From Nemopilema nomurai (taxonomy: Eukaryota > Cnidaria > Scyphozoa > Rhizostomeae > Rhizostomatidae): a stretch of DNA of 64,000 nucleotides. The translations under genes and the position numbers were made by a program. Below the pieces are notes generated by a model, which searched no databases, was not told the DNA's origin, and worked only from the letters and a program-made list of their open reading frames with translations. The stretch covers positions 124,001 through 188,000 of the forward strand of contig ML133422.1 in NCBI GenBank assembly GCA_003864495.1, read 5' to 3'. Each line of letters opens with the position of its first letter. Within the stretch, counting starts at the first letter, position 1. Shown here in pieces: positions 1-10,246 of this stretch.

Positions 1-1058
1 AAAACATCCTCAAAAGCAGGCAAGCTCGTGGATAGCAAATTTTTCGTGACGGATGGAAGCTACCCCAGCGTGGGTGGGGTGCATTGGAAAAATCGTGAAA
101 AAAGTACGGAAATTTAGTTTAGCATCATTTGGAATATCATCAGATCGAAAGAAGAAACGAAAAGTACTTACTTAAGGCAGTAAGACAGCTTTCCACGGCG
201 AAATTCCCCAAAAACGCAGCAGCACAGTGCACGACCACGGCCGGAAATTATGAGCACGTCCAAACTCCACGGGCAGCAAGCACCAAATGACCCCTGCCCT
301 GCCCCGAGCACGGTGTTGTTCTCTACTACCGATCTACGCCTTGTTCCTCTGCTGCGACACGTCACTCACGTCAGCAACTTGCATTTTGATTCGTGGAAGA
401 GCACTCTCTTTTGTCCTCAACAATGCAGGGCGGCACAGCGAGCCACGTGACCGGGGCAAGCTCGGTCGAACGAGGGCAAGGAAATTTTCTCCTCGCGGCC
501 TGGAAATGGCGAATCGAAGCAAAAACATGGCGATTTTCGAGAAAACGCTTGCGAAAATTTTGGAAAAACAAACCACACATCTAAAAAGAGGCACTCCGGG
601 CGAACCTTACCGCTAGGAAAAGGGAAACGTAGCCCTAAAGGTTCGGGAGCCAGAGCTTGTAGAAGGCGGATGACCGGCGAGCGGCCCTCAGAAAAGTGGC
701 AATGTCCACTAAAAATAAGTAAAATTTTGGCAAAAAAACCAGCCACGATCAAAGACGAATGCTTGCCAAAACCGTGGGTAAAAAAACGGGGAGAGCTGGT
801 TGAGCGGTGGGGGCAGGAGGGCGTTGAGAAGGCGGTCAAAACGACCCTCCCTCGGAAAAGATGGCGATTTGCTCAAAAAAGGCGCACGCTTTTCGGGAAA
901 AAACCTCAAACGATATTGTAGGAAGGATCTGAGAAGAAGCTGCAGAAATAATTTTCGAAATCGGTCCAGCCGCTTAGGAGCCTTTTCCCGTCAATTTGGT
1001 AGAGGTTGAGAACAATAGATTGTTGCTAGGCGACGTTAACATTTTATTATAGGTAGAC
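1..1058 (-). mobile_element. Non-autonomous Helitron, 5' half (cut by window edge)
   Basis: Read on the minus strand, the element begins at 1058 with TCTACCTATAATAAAATG, a Helitron-like 5' end (TC start). It is followed by GC-rich sequence that is the reverse complement, with divergence, of the 5' part of the plus-strand Helitrons at 10991-22664. For example, 1-80 matches about 11965-12045 in reverse. The next element's 3' end (CTAG) abuts directly at 1059, so the two are head to tail. I see no Rep/helicase coding sequence. The remaining part of the element lies left of the window. The many short open frames here are shared with every other copy and are not supported as genes. Confidence 0.75.
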
Positions 1059-3160
1059 TAGCCCCCAAAACCCCGCTGCGCAAAAGATAAAGGGTTGAGG
1101 CTCCCCCGTCCAGGATGGCACGCGAAGGATGGCGAGTCATTTTTTTCGTTGACAACTTTCGTTTCAAGTGTGCTGTGCGTGGCTGTGCATTACGTCATTT
1201 TTGCTCTCGATGCGAGGCTGTTGTCTTGCCGAGGCTAACATGTCTATTTTGTTTATAGGGTAGTTTTAAGGGGCAATTCCTTTTCCACAAAAGGGGTTTA
1301 GCCCGCGCAGCAGGGTTTTGGGGGTTAGTCTTCTGTTTTACCAAATATTGTTTATCTATGGTGAAAGTTGTCTTCAAACTTTTACTGGAATATATTCTAT
1401 TTGCGTGACATGGTCTATCGTGAACCTAAATATCAAATTATTTTAATCACGCACAGCCATCGATTTCATTTGCATAACCTTATGCATATTTTTATTTGAG
1501 GGTTACACTGTCAATTCTCCATCGAAGAACAGTTGACCGCAAGAAAAATATCTTTCTTTTAGCTGATCAACCTGCAGTGAAGCAAGCTAACTGCTTCGTA
1601 TGTAGACCTTTTCGTTGTCTGAATTGATTCCTATGCTGCCCCTGAATCGGCTCCGACTCTATTTGAACAATGCACGACTGGCGAAACTTCGAAATCCGTT
1701 AAATTCGACCCTGTGAAGCCTGCCCTTTAGTTCTTGCAAAGTATATAGTGAAAAATCACTGCCTAGTTATTTTTATAGACAAACTGAAAAACCTCCTTAC
1801 TGCTATCGATTTTTGTTTAAATGCCTTCGGGGCATGGCGGAAGGAGGTCAACAGGTCAATCGGCCAGGTGCGAAAATTTAGCACAAAAGCTGCTGGCTTC
1901 TCGAGAGAGAAAAACTAGAAAAACGACGATCGTAAAGCAACAAAACAAACTCACTTGGATTCTTTCTAGAGGGCACAAAGTTTTCAGCATTTCGAAGACA
2001 GCGAGAGGGTCAGGCGTGGGCAAGCCTGCAAATTCTCACGAATTTTGCTGCTACTACCGGGAGTTTTGGGTCGATTTCTCACCTAAAATGAGGCAAAAGC
2101 AAACAAATCAAATCTCCTTTAGCATGATTTTAAGTAAGCAATCAATTCAGCATTAAGTAAACATCCTCGAAAGCAAGCGAGCTCGTGGGTAGCAATTTTT
2201 TTAAGCGAATGGAAGCTACCCCAGCGTGGGGTGCTTTGGAAAAATCGTCAAAAAAGCAGGAAAATTTAGTTTAACATCGAGATTATCAACATATAGAAAA
2301 GAAAAACGAAAAGTACTTACTGTAAGACAGCTTTCAATGGCAAAACTACCAAAAAACGCAGCAGCACAGTGCACGACAGCAGCTCCGATAATGAGCACGT
2401 TCAAACGCCACGAACAGCAAGCATCGAATGTGCCAGGTTTCAGGCACGCTGCTCTCTTCCCCCTGCGCCGTCACGTGGGATGAGAACTTGCATTTTGGTT
2501 GGTGGAGAGGTCGTCTCGTCGTCGTCCATTGTAATGCCAGCCAATGGAATGGACAGGCAGCGGCACGTGATCTTGGTCCAGCTAGTCGATGAGGGAAGGC
2601 AATTTTCTCCCTGCGGCCTTCGAGCCACGAATCGGAGGGACAAACAGCGAATTTCGAGAAAACGCTGACGAATTTCGGAAGAAAAAACAGAAAACAGGAA
2701 AGATCGTCACGAAGCGAACGACACCGCCAACACGCGAGAAGCGTTCCACGAACGTTTTTGGAGAAAATGCACCGAAAAGGTCGACGGCATCGACACCATC
2801 CCGGGAATAGCGAAAATTTCAGTGGAAAATCGAAAACAATTTGGAAAAAACCACGCACGAACAAAGACAGATGCACCCAGGAACGACGGGTCGAAAAAAG
2901 AGGGAAAGCTGGGCTCCTACTGGGGGCACCAGGGCGGGTAGAGTGCGACGTAAACAAACCGGGGTTAGGAAAAACATGGCGTTTCGGTTAAAAATCGGGC
3001 AAATTTCTAGAAAAAAAGTCAATTTGATACGATGGGAAGGTGGGTGGAACAACTCGGAGAAAGAATTTCGAAAATCGGCCGAGCCGTTTGGATTTTTGAG
3101 GGGCTGAACGAAAGACAATAGACTGTTGCTAGGCGACCTTAAAATTTTAGTATAGGTAGA
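1059..3160 (-). mobile_element. Non-autonomous Helitron, compact copy (2102 bp)
   Basis: On the minus strand this unit starts at 3160 with TCTACCTATACTAAAAT and ends at 1059 with CTAG. The terminal region is related to the 3' ends of the plus-strand Helitrons, although the hairpin is partly lost here (1059-1100). As in those copies, an inverted second copy of the 3' end lies inside, around 1250-1335 (TTTAGCCCGCGCAGCAGGG). The body is the same family in reverse but shorter: 1340-1510 matches about 14170-14345 reversed, and 2150-3120 matches the 5' GC-rich region. It is flanked on both sides by further Helitron ends with no spacer, giving a tandem array opposite to the one at 11-22.7 kb. Confidence 0.75.
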
Positions 3161-3422
3161 CTAGCCCCCAACACCCCGCTGCGCGGGCTAAACCCCTTCT
3201 GTGGAAAAGGAATTGCCCCTTAAAACTACCCTATAAACAAAATAGACATGTTAGCCTCGGCAAGACGGGAAAAGGCTCCTAAACGGCTGGTCCGATTTCG
3301 AAAATTCTTTTTGCATCTTCTTCCCTGATCCTTCCTACAATATCGTTTGAGGTTTTTTCCTGAAAAGCGTGCGCCCTTTTTGAGAAAATCGCCATCTTTT
3401 CCGAGGGAGGGTCGTTTCGACT
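3161..3422. mobile_element. Helitron end fragments, rearranged
   Basis: 3161-3268 is a minus-strand Helitron 3' end (reading plus: CTAGCCCCCAACACC, then CGCTGCGCGGGC, the terminal hairpin). At about 3269 it switches abruptly to 3269-3422. That second piece is the reverse complement of about 845-1000 of the window, so it is a piece of the Helitron 5' region in the opposite orientation. The breakpoint makes this a chimeric remnant rather than a full unit. Nothing coding is supported. Confidence 0.65.
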
Positions 3423-3666
3423 ATTTGTACATCTGAGGCCCTTCCTACCCATGCCTTTGAGAGAAACGCCACCACACCAAGAGGGCTACAGCACAACAGG
3501 AATTTTTCAGTGCTGTGCTTTTTGTAGTTCAAATATACTTGTGCCTTGCTTTGAGTTTTCTTAGACCCTCTATAAAAATCTCAAAACAATCAATAATGGA
3601 TGTTAGCCTTGGAAAATTCTCTTAAAATACTGGTGACAAAGTCTCACAGATGTGTGATCTGTCAGG
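3423..3666. other. No gene seen
   Basis: AT-rich sequence after the last recognisable Helitron piece. I see no open frame, repeat or RNA gene that I can support. Confidence 0.5.
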
Positions 3667-3971
3667 TCATTGCACTAAAATTTTTAACTTCAGATACATC
3701 AAATTTTTGATTTTCTTAAATGTTTGATTCAAACTGCCAATTGAGAAGCCAATTTGAAAGCTAATGTAGCAGAATGGCAAATTAAGTCGCAGATGGACTA
3801 GCACTGTGAACAGCTGACTTTCAGGGGGCAGGTTCTTTCTTGGCATCTTGATATGGGGCACCAAGGAATCAGCTAAAACCCTATACACATTCCACGAAAG
3901 ACCAGTCAAGTAGCGTGTTGCATCATAATTTTCTTTCATGACATCAGGATTGTATCTTGATAATAATAACT
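3667..3971 (-). pseudogene. Harbinger/ISL2EU-type transposase fragment (N-terminal part)
   Basis: A minus-strand open frame encodes about 90 residues after ATG at 3939. Its centre (LPPESQLFTVLVHLRLNL) aligns by eye with the helix-turn-helix part of the complete transposase at 28268-29314 (LPAEQEFFLVLVKLRLGL), including the preceding positively charged residues. The frame is open back to about 3971, just after an acceptor-like pyrimidine tract ending in AG, so it may be one exon. The DDE catalytic part is absent. It is an isolated, probably dead fragment of a relative of the 27-31 kb element. Confidence 0.55.
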
Positions 3972-4634
3972 AGAAGAAAGAAGTTACTTATAAAGATCTT
4001 ACTCATAAAATAAGTCACAGCTAAGGAAAGTTCTCATATTTTTTGCAAAACAACAACTTTCAAGACCACGCTATTTGTGTGAAAAAACCATAAGGTTTAG
4101 AAGAATAGTGTTTGATCATTAGTTAGAATGTTGCAATATTCAAATATGTCCCCTAAAAGGTAATTTATAGTGAGTTATTATCTATAGATTTATATATAAA
4201 GTTTTTGATTACAAAAATATTTCTTTGGAAAATATTAATCTTTGTATTTGTGATTTCTGTATGGAAATAAATTTTTCTCGGAATCATTTATTGAACAAAT
4301 ATTGTTACTTGTTGTTCCAAACAACTAATCTTTGTGAGCAATGCTTCTTTTTCTGACCTAAAAAATCCACCTCATGTGACAACTCTGGAAATTGGGGGGT
4401 TTGTGCACTTTCAGCTGAGATGTCTTGAACAGGAATATCCAGCTGGATATTATCACCAACTGTACAACAGCTTTCTTCACTTTCATCACCTTATCGTTAG
4501 GTTGGTTACCGCAAAATCTTGCAACAATCGTGCAAATATTATACCAGCATGAAAACTTCACAACTTATGTAGTTTGAGTCGTAGATAATGCAAAACAGAC
4601 CCAAGCTGAAAAATTCCTTAAAAAGCTATTTTTA
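3972..4634. other. No gene seen
   Basis: AT-rich DNA. Short open frames around 4334-4561 overlap on both strands and show no recognisable motif. I support nothing here. Confidence 0.5.
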
Positions 4635-4998
4635 GAACATTGAACTTGGTCCCAGTCCTAAAAATGAAAAAGTCACTTGCGAGCGATTTAAGCATTGGAT
4701 GTCTGCAAAACTTGGTATCAATATACAATTTAAGGTGTTTAATGTCATGCAAAGCAAATAAGGTCCATAAATTGCCCCCATTTTCTATTTTTGAATATTG
4801 AACTTGGTCCCAGTCTTCAAAATGAAGAAAGTCACTTGCAAGCGATTTAAGCATTGGATGTCTGCAAAACTTGGTATCCATATACAATTTAAGGTTTGAA
4901 ATGTCATGCAAAGTGAATAAGGTCCATAATTTACCTCATTTTCTATTTTTAGAACATTGAACTTGGTCCCAATCCTCAAAATGAAATAACTGATTTGC
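4635..4998. repeat. Tandem repeat, ~159-bp period, ~2.3 copies
   Basis: The phrase GAACATTGAACTTGGTCCCA recurs at about 4635, 4793 (one change) and 4952, giving a period of about 158-159 bp. Intervening sequence such as AGCATTGGATGTCTGCAAAA is also repeated nearly perfectly. On the minus strand the repeat is open in one frame across two units, giving a 53-residue peptide repeat (core TKFCRHPMLKSLASDF). I do not recognise that peptide. The length being a multiple of three may be chance in only two copies. Confidence 0.75.
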
Positions 4999-5036
4999 AA
5001 GCAATCTATTGCGAAGGAGACAGAAAACCTCCATTT

Positions 5037-5275
5037 TGATACAGGGCTCCGGGACACATGGTGAGAAGGTCTTACCATATTTGGCATTTCCGGCATCTCT
5101 TCGCATAACGCCCTCCCGTCGCCAGTATTGATTTGGATTAGATGCACGAGGCATGGAGAGAGGTTCTCTCTCTTGAGTATAAATAATCACTTATAATCAT
5201 ATATATATATATCTTCTTGTTAGAAAGCATGTGTCTCTCTGTGGTACACACCTATGTCCCGCCCAAGTCACAGCA
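5037..5275 (+). repeat. Putative 5' LTR of BEL/Pao element
   Basis: The right boundary is inferred from the primer binding site at 5278 and a CA end at 5274-5275. A TATA-like box (GTATAAATAAT) near 5178 would suit an LTR promoter. The left boundary is a guess: a TG at 5037 where the 159-bp repeat stops. No second LTR copy is present in the window to confirm it. Confidence 0.35.
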
Positions 5276-5277
5276 TA

Positions 5278-5295
5278 TGGCACCCAACGTGGGGC
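5278..5295 (+). other. Primer binding site, tRNA-Lys type
   Basis: TGGCACCCAACGTGGGGC lies two bases after the inferred LTR end. It differs at one position from the tRNA-Lys(1,2)-type primer binding site known from several retroelements. Position and sequence together support a reverse-transcribing element starting here. Confidence 0.6.
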
Positions 5296-5330
5296 AGGGG
5301 CAGAAGGTATACCATTTTTTTTTTCGCAGA

Positions 5331-6216
5331 ATGTCGTCCGAAGAAGACGAGGAACAAAGCCGACTGGAAAGGTGGAAGGCCTTACGAAGAGGCAATCGCT
5401 CAGTAGTTACGAAGTTTTATAGAGAAGCTTTTGCTATTATCGATAGTGCTCAATCATCTCAAGAAAAAATCGCTCGCTTAAACTCGATAAAAGTTTCGTT
5501 AAATGAGAAACTTTTGTATCTCAGAGACTTGGACAGTAAGGTCTTGGACTCGTGTAATGTTGAGGAAATCGAAAACGAAGTCGAAGATTCCTCGGAATGG
5601 TAAGCAAAAATTCACGAAGCAGTTAGTCATATGGAAGATTTCCAAAGGGAAAATCGCAGCTCATTCTCGCTACCCACCACTCAAAATGTCATGACGGGCA
5701 GATGTTTCGAAATACCGTCGCCAGCAAGGTTTGGCAGTGAAACACAGCACGAAGCAGTTCCACTCGGGGGGCCTACTCCAGCCTCGCCATCTCGAAATTT
5801 ACAACAATATCGCTGTACACGTTTGCGGATTACAGTCACTGGGAATACCTTCGGAAAGTTATGGGAACCTTTTGATTCCAATCATGATGTCTCGCCTCCC
5901 ACAGGAAATTACGATGCAAATCGCAAGAAAGAGGGCAGAAGACTGTTGGAATATTACAGAAATTCTTGATATCGTCGAAAGAGAAATTGAAGCGAGGGAG
6001 AACGCGAACAACATAGCGCAGTCGACTAGATGGCATGAAAGGAATCCTCCACAATCCAAGCTGCCATTATCATTACAAGGAACAACTCGATCCTTTATTG
6101 CATCAGGTGGAGTTAAATGCTACTATTGTCAAGGAGACCACTATTCCTACGAATGCGGCAATGTGACTAGTGTGAAAGACAGGAAAAGTATTCTCATGAA
6201 TGCAAGGAGATGCTAA
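5331..6216 (+). pseudogene. gag: BEL/Pao gag, internally deleted
   Basis: ATG at 5331 follows the primer binding site by 35 bases. The first part (about 90 residues to 5603) is charged and helix-rich like a Pao gag start. After a frame break the second part, about 5770-6216, contains YGNLLIPIMMSRLPQEI and a first zinc knuckle (C-Y-Y-C...H...C near 6120-6155), typical of BEL/Pao gag (DUF1759-like). Sequence expected between the two parts is missing around 5600-5770. A TAA at 6214-6216 interrupts the second zinc knuckle in frame. The gene is dead. Confidence 0.6.
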
Positions 6217-6921
6217 AATTGCTTGAATTTAGGGCATTTGCTAAAAGACTGCAGAAGCCAAAGGGGATGTCTAAATTGCAAGGGACGTCATCACCAATCT
6301 CTGTGCCAATCACACAACGAGAGGGCAGAAAATAAGCCACCGAAGAATGAAAAAAATCAAGACAGCTTTATCACGGCTACCGCTACGCAACAGGGATGTG
6401 TGCTCTTACAAACAGCTACAACGTATGCGTATGGAAAAAACAGGGACAAGAAGATCGAAGTTCAAGTTTTGTTTGACAATGGCAGTCAACGCTCATACGT
6501 TCGAGAAGAACTAAAGGAGAAACAATTGCTGGACACTGTTAGCAAAGAAAATTTGAAATTGAACACGTTTGGTTCAGATAAGTTTAAACCTTATGAATGC
6601 AGTAAAGTAAAGTTGTATTTAGAAACCGAAGATAACGAGAGTGTAGAAATTACAGCGCTTACTAACCCCGTTATTTGTTCACCCTTAGGTGCAAATTTAG
6701 ATATCGTAGATTTTTCGCATTTGCATGGTTTAAGGCTCGCAGATCGCAAATTAGGACGTTCTAATCGCATAGATATTCTCATTGGCGCTGAAAGTTATTT
6801 TGATTTTGTACTGGGAGATGTCTTGAAGGGAGGATCGGGTCCCACTGCAATAAGCAGTAAATTGGGTTGGTTGGCACCAAAAACTATCAATCTTTTTACG
6901 AAATATTCATCAATTTCGTAG
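6217..6921 (+). pseudogene. pol: BEL/Pao zinc knuckle and aspartic protease, pol truncated
   Basis: This continues in the same frame as the gag part after the TAA at 6214. It begins with the rest of a zinc knuckle (LGHLLKDC) and another Cys-rich stretch. A BEL-type aspartic protease follows (DUF1758-like): VLFDNGSQRSYV with the catalytic Asp at about 6477, then ILIGAESYFDFV and SSKLGWL. Reverse transcriptase, RNase H and integrase should follow in a full element but are absent: homology stops near 6880 and the frame ends at 6921. No 3' LTR is seen before the next exon-like sequence at 7007. Confidence 0.65.
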
Positions 6922-7006
6922 CCAAATTTTTGATTTTTATAAATCATTATCTCTTGTTTGATTCCCATGATCGAAGAATGCTTCACCAGAGTCTTTCTTT
7001 TTATAG

Positions 7007-7267
7007 GGTGCTGACTTGAGAGAACCAATAGATGAAGGTATAATAAAAAAAATCAAGGAAATGGGCCGCGCGGATAACGGATTATGTCGAGGCAAGGCAC
7101 CACCATGTCAATCAAGACGAAGATATCATCCAACGGATAACGATATTCGTAATATCTTAAACGCATCGCGACTTGGAGAGAGAAGAGCTCCTGATGACCA
7201 ATCAAACTTGGGGATAAAATGCAACGAATGGAAAATTTCACATCCAGGTGATTTCATATTTTACAGG
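7007..7267 (+). pseudogene. CARF/ALS2CR8-like exon of a CARF-MULE gene
   Basis: The exon is bounded by an acceptor (TTTTTATAG) and a donor (AGG|GTGAGAG) and is open in one frame: GADLREPIDEGIIKKI, later RRRYHPTDNDIRNI and HPGDFIFYR. This pattern resembles the CARF (calcium-responsive transcription factor, ALS2CR8) domain, which I recall being joined to MULE-type transposase domains in animal genomes. The middle looks shorter than usual. It ends in phase 0, matching the start phase of the next exon at 8043. Later exons carry a frameshift and a stop, so the gene as a whole is probably dead. Upstream exons were not found; the BEL remnant lies directly before it. Confidence 0.55.
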
Positions 7268-7534
7268 GTGAGAGAGTACATAATATTTAGATTTTTGTGC
7301 TATAATTTAAAAAAACAATCTGAGCACAGCAATTTTAGGCTGAAAAGATCAAATTGCAATTCACTCAAAAAGAAGGAGACCAGCTTTTCAAGCATTTTTG
7401 TACCGACGTATCTTCAAAATATTTTCAGTAAACTAACTGTAAACTACTTGTTACTACTAAGTTTTGTGCAGCAGGTCATTTAAGATCATCGGGAAATCAA
7501 TAAAACTTCATTCTAAAACTACTTACAAAATTCC

Positions 7535-7801
7535 CAGTGGTGACGCCACAGGGTGGGGTGAACATGTCTACCCCAGGTTTCCAAGAGATTGATTTTCTAT
7601 TTTCTCGAACTCTGTTGGAAAGCCTTTGGGGGTTGGGTTTATCAGGTCGATTTTGATTTTTCTTTCTTGCAAAAAAGCCCCGGTAACGTATAAATACTGC
7701 TTGAGAAAGTTGTTTTTCAAAGTCAGAAGAAATAAATCAAAAATACTAAAATAGGCGTTTTCCACGTTTTCCGAGAGTCTGAACGGCTGGCGACGTCACT
7801 G
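7535..7801. mobile_element. Short hAT-type MITE (267 bp)
   Basis: The ends are CAGTGGTGACGCCA on the left and TGGCGACGTCACTG on the right, an imperfect 14-bp inverted repeat with the CAGTG start typical of hAT elements. Flanking 8-mers are AAAATTCC (7527-7534) and AAAATACC (7802-7809), matching at 7 of 8 positions, as expected for an old hAT 8-bp target duplication. There is no transposase. It sits in the intron between 7267 and 8043. Confidence 0.5.
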
Positions 7802-8042
7802 AAAATACCAAGTGTTTTTTTTACTTAAAGTGTCTTTGCGCAATATAGTTGATAGTCTGTGGATGGAGTTTTTACATTATAGCAAAAGCTGAAAGCATTA
7901 GAGCAATTGTTCATATCACTGCATATTAGGAAAGTTACTTATAGAAACCATTGATGTTGAGAAGAACTACCGTTAAAACTATGCATTTAACATTGCATTT
8001 TCAAACTTACTATATGAAGCTTTTATAAATGCACCCTTCTAG

Positions 8043-8167
8043 CCATCAGTGTCAACAAATCAGTCGAAGGACAAATTTCTGTTCATTTACCAAGCAGAGT
8101 GGATGCAGTGCCAACTGTTGCGATATGGTCAAATGTGTCTCATGGATGCAACATATAGGACATGCAG
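8043..8167 (+). pseudogene. CARF-MULE gene, exon with start of MULE transposase domain
   Basis: Acceptor CCCTTCTAG precedes 8043 and donor TGCAG|GTGTGC follows 8167. Reading in phase 0 from 8043 gives PSVSTNQSKDKFLFIYQ and ends MCLMDATYRTC. The D-A-T-Y segment carries the first acidic residue of MULE/FHY3-like DDE domains (family knowledge). The exon leaves two bases that join exactly with the G starting at 8351. That agreement is the main support for calling it an exon. Confidence 0.55.
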
Positions 8168-8350
8168 GTGTGCCTTTTGTTTTTATCCTAATGACGAAAT
8201 TGCAGGAAACCTCTCCGCCAACACCTCATATTTATAAGCGGGCAGTTTTATAAAAAAATACCAACATTTTTCGAGTAGTGTTAAGTCTTGTTAATGATAT
8301 ATAGACCCACTACCCTAGTAGTGATATAAATTTACCTTTCTTATTTATAG

Positions 8351-8556
8351 GTATGCGTTGCCATTGTTCTTCTTTTGTGTCCGCTCTAATGTTGGGTACA
8401 TTATAACTGCAGTGTTCATTCCGGAAAGCGAGAATACGCCATCAATTTTAGAAGTGTTGCAGCTGCTAAAAAAAGAAAACCCTCAACGGCAGCCAAGAAA
8501 CATGATGGTTGATTTTTCGCTTGCTGAAATTGGGGCAGTAGAGCAATGCTTCCCAA
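8351..8556 (+). pseudogene. CARF-MULE gene, exon with central MULE transposase domain
   Basis: Acceptor TTATTTATAG precedes 8351; the donor is CCCAA|GTAAGG at 8557. The frame continues from the previous exon: YALPLFFFCVRSNVGYI, later MMVDFSLAEIGAVEQCFP. The D of MVDFS matches the second acidic position of MULE-type domains. One base is left over and joins with GG at 27003. A TIR element has inserted 8 bp after the exon end and its 10-bp target duplication includes the splice donor. Confidence 0.6.
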
Positions 8557-8564
8557 GTAAGGAT

Positions 8565-9776
8565 CGTCGATTCTGAAAGACTGAATACTCCAAGAACAGG
8601 CTGAACACCTCAAAAACAACCCAAGAACACCCTAAGAACAAGCGATTAAGCGGCTGAACACCCTTTAAAACACATCAAAATCGGCATATCATTCGAAAAA
8701 TAATTTGGTCAATCAATAAAAATTAATTTTGGGGCGGGAAAGGGCCTGATCAGTCTAATGCTGTTGGTGTTGTTACAACCAACTGATGTTTTGCGCGTTA
8801 AAAGTGTGAACGGGGGTTTGTACACGGGAACAATATCGAGTTCGACTCCCTTTGTTTGAAAATCTTTCACATCCTGTGACAATGTAAAAATACGACACGT
8901 CATTTGACTACCCATTGTCTTCCAAACAATTGTTCTTCCCATCCGTTAATTTGTCCAAATGGTCACGGTATGCTAGTGCACGCCAGCTAGTTTACTAGTG
9001 GAAGCAGAACGAGACACACAGCTTCTCTCTTGATGTCCCCAGCTTGTGCATTCGCAGGCCCAATTCCTGGACAGGTTTTTATACGGAATTTTTGACAAAT
9101 GAAACAGAAAATGCACAGTGTAGGACTTGTTACAGGGTAGCAGCAGGACCACAGTTTGCGACTAAAATGAGGGTATAAGAGGGCACATTTTTGGGGCCAT
9201 GATAATCTTACTAGAACTATCGTAAACCCTCGAATTCGCCCCCATCCTAGAACTACAAATTATTAATAAGTTCCCACTGCTGCCGTAAATGCTCGAATCG
9301 GACCCCTCAGTTGGTTGGTTTTTGCCATCTAGGGTTGCCTTTGGCGCTTTTTCTTAAGTACCGCAAAATTTCGTACTTTTGATAATAATTGAATAAATGC
9401 TCATAAGGATATTACTGCTAAAATAAACGAAGTCTTTTAACAATATCTTCTTAATGTCTTCAATGATTTCGAAACAACGGGAATTTGCTTGAATGCACAA
9501 AGGGAGTCAAACTCGAAATTGCTCCCGTGTACAAACCCCCGTTCACACTTTTAACGCGCAAAACATCAGTTGGTTGTAACAACACCAACAGCATTAGACT
9601 TATCAGGCCCTTTCCCGCCCCAAAATTAATTTTTATTGATTGACCAAATTATTTTTCGAATGATATGCCGATTTTGATATGTTTTAAAGGGTGTTCAGCC
9701 GCTTAATCGCTTGTTCTTAGGGTGTTCTTGGGGTGTTCAGCCTGTTCTTAGAGTGTTCAGTCTTTTAGAAACGACG
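8565..9776. mobile_element. Non-autonomous TIR element, MULE-like (1212 bp)
   Basis: Flanked by a perfect 10-bp direct repeat AAGTAAGGAT at 8555-8564 and 9777-9786. The termini are inverted: CGTCGATTCTGAAAGACTGAA on the left against TTCAGTCTTTTAGAAACGACG on the right. The inverted repeats extend roughly 290 bp (about 8565-8860 and 9495-9776), for example CAACTGATGTTTTGCGCGTT at 8777 against its complement near 9570. Long TIRs with a 9-10 bp duplication suit the Mutator/MULE superfamily. No transposase frame is present in the ~630-bp interior. Confidence 0.8.
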
Positions 9777-9786
9777 AAGTAAGGAT

Positions 9787-9906
9787 ACATTCAACTTTTT
9801 GTAATTCTCCAACATCTTTTTACAAAATCTGTCGAAAAAAGCAATGACAAGAGAAATAGGGAGTATGATTGCTAGTGAGAATGCTCTACAACCATTGACA
9901 ATTTAT
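9787..9906. other. Intron sequence between two insertions
   Basis: A short stretch of the CARF-MULE intron left between the TIR element and the Gypsy element. Nothing else is seen. Confidence 0.5.
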
Positions 9907-9911
9907 ATATC

Positions 9912-10224
9912 TGTTGTGTCTTTGAGGAATTTTCTAAATACTCCAGTGATCCGTTTGCGTTCAAGTCGAGATCACAGTAAAAAAACATCGGAAAGCAGTG
10001 AACTCAATTTAATAATATTCACATCCAACTTTTGAAAAACTGAATAACATCAAGGCAAAACAAACAACGTTCTAAAACACCTTAGAAACATGAAACAAAG
10101 TATTCTAAAGGTTCATTGACGATAATTCAACAATAAGGTGACAAGTCCTTTTGTAATTCAACACACGATGCCGCAGTTCTTTTCTTAATAAATCAGCAGC
10201 ATCGCAGCGCAACTACACACAACA
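9912..10224 (-). repeat. 3' LTR of the first Gypsy element
   Basis: 313 bp, near-identical to 26540-26852, with intact TGTTGTGT/ACACAACA ends and the ATATC duplication directly outside at 9907-9911. Confidence 0.9.
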
Positions 10225-10246
10225 CCTCCCCACCTAGCCTTGAAGT

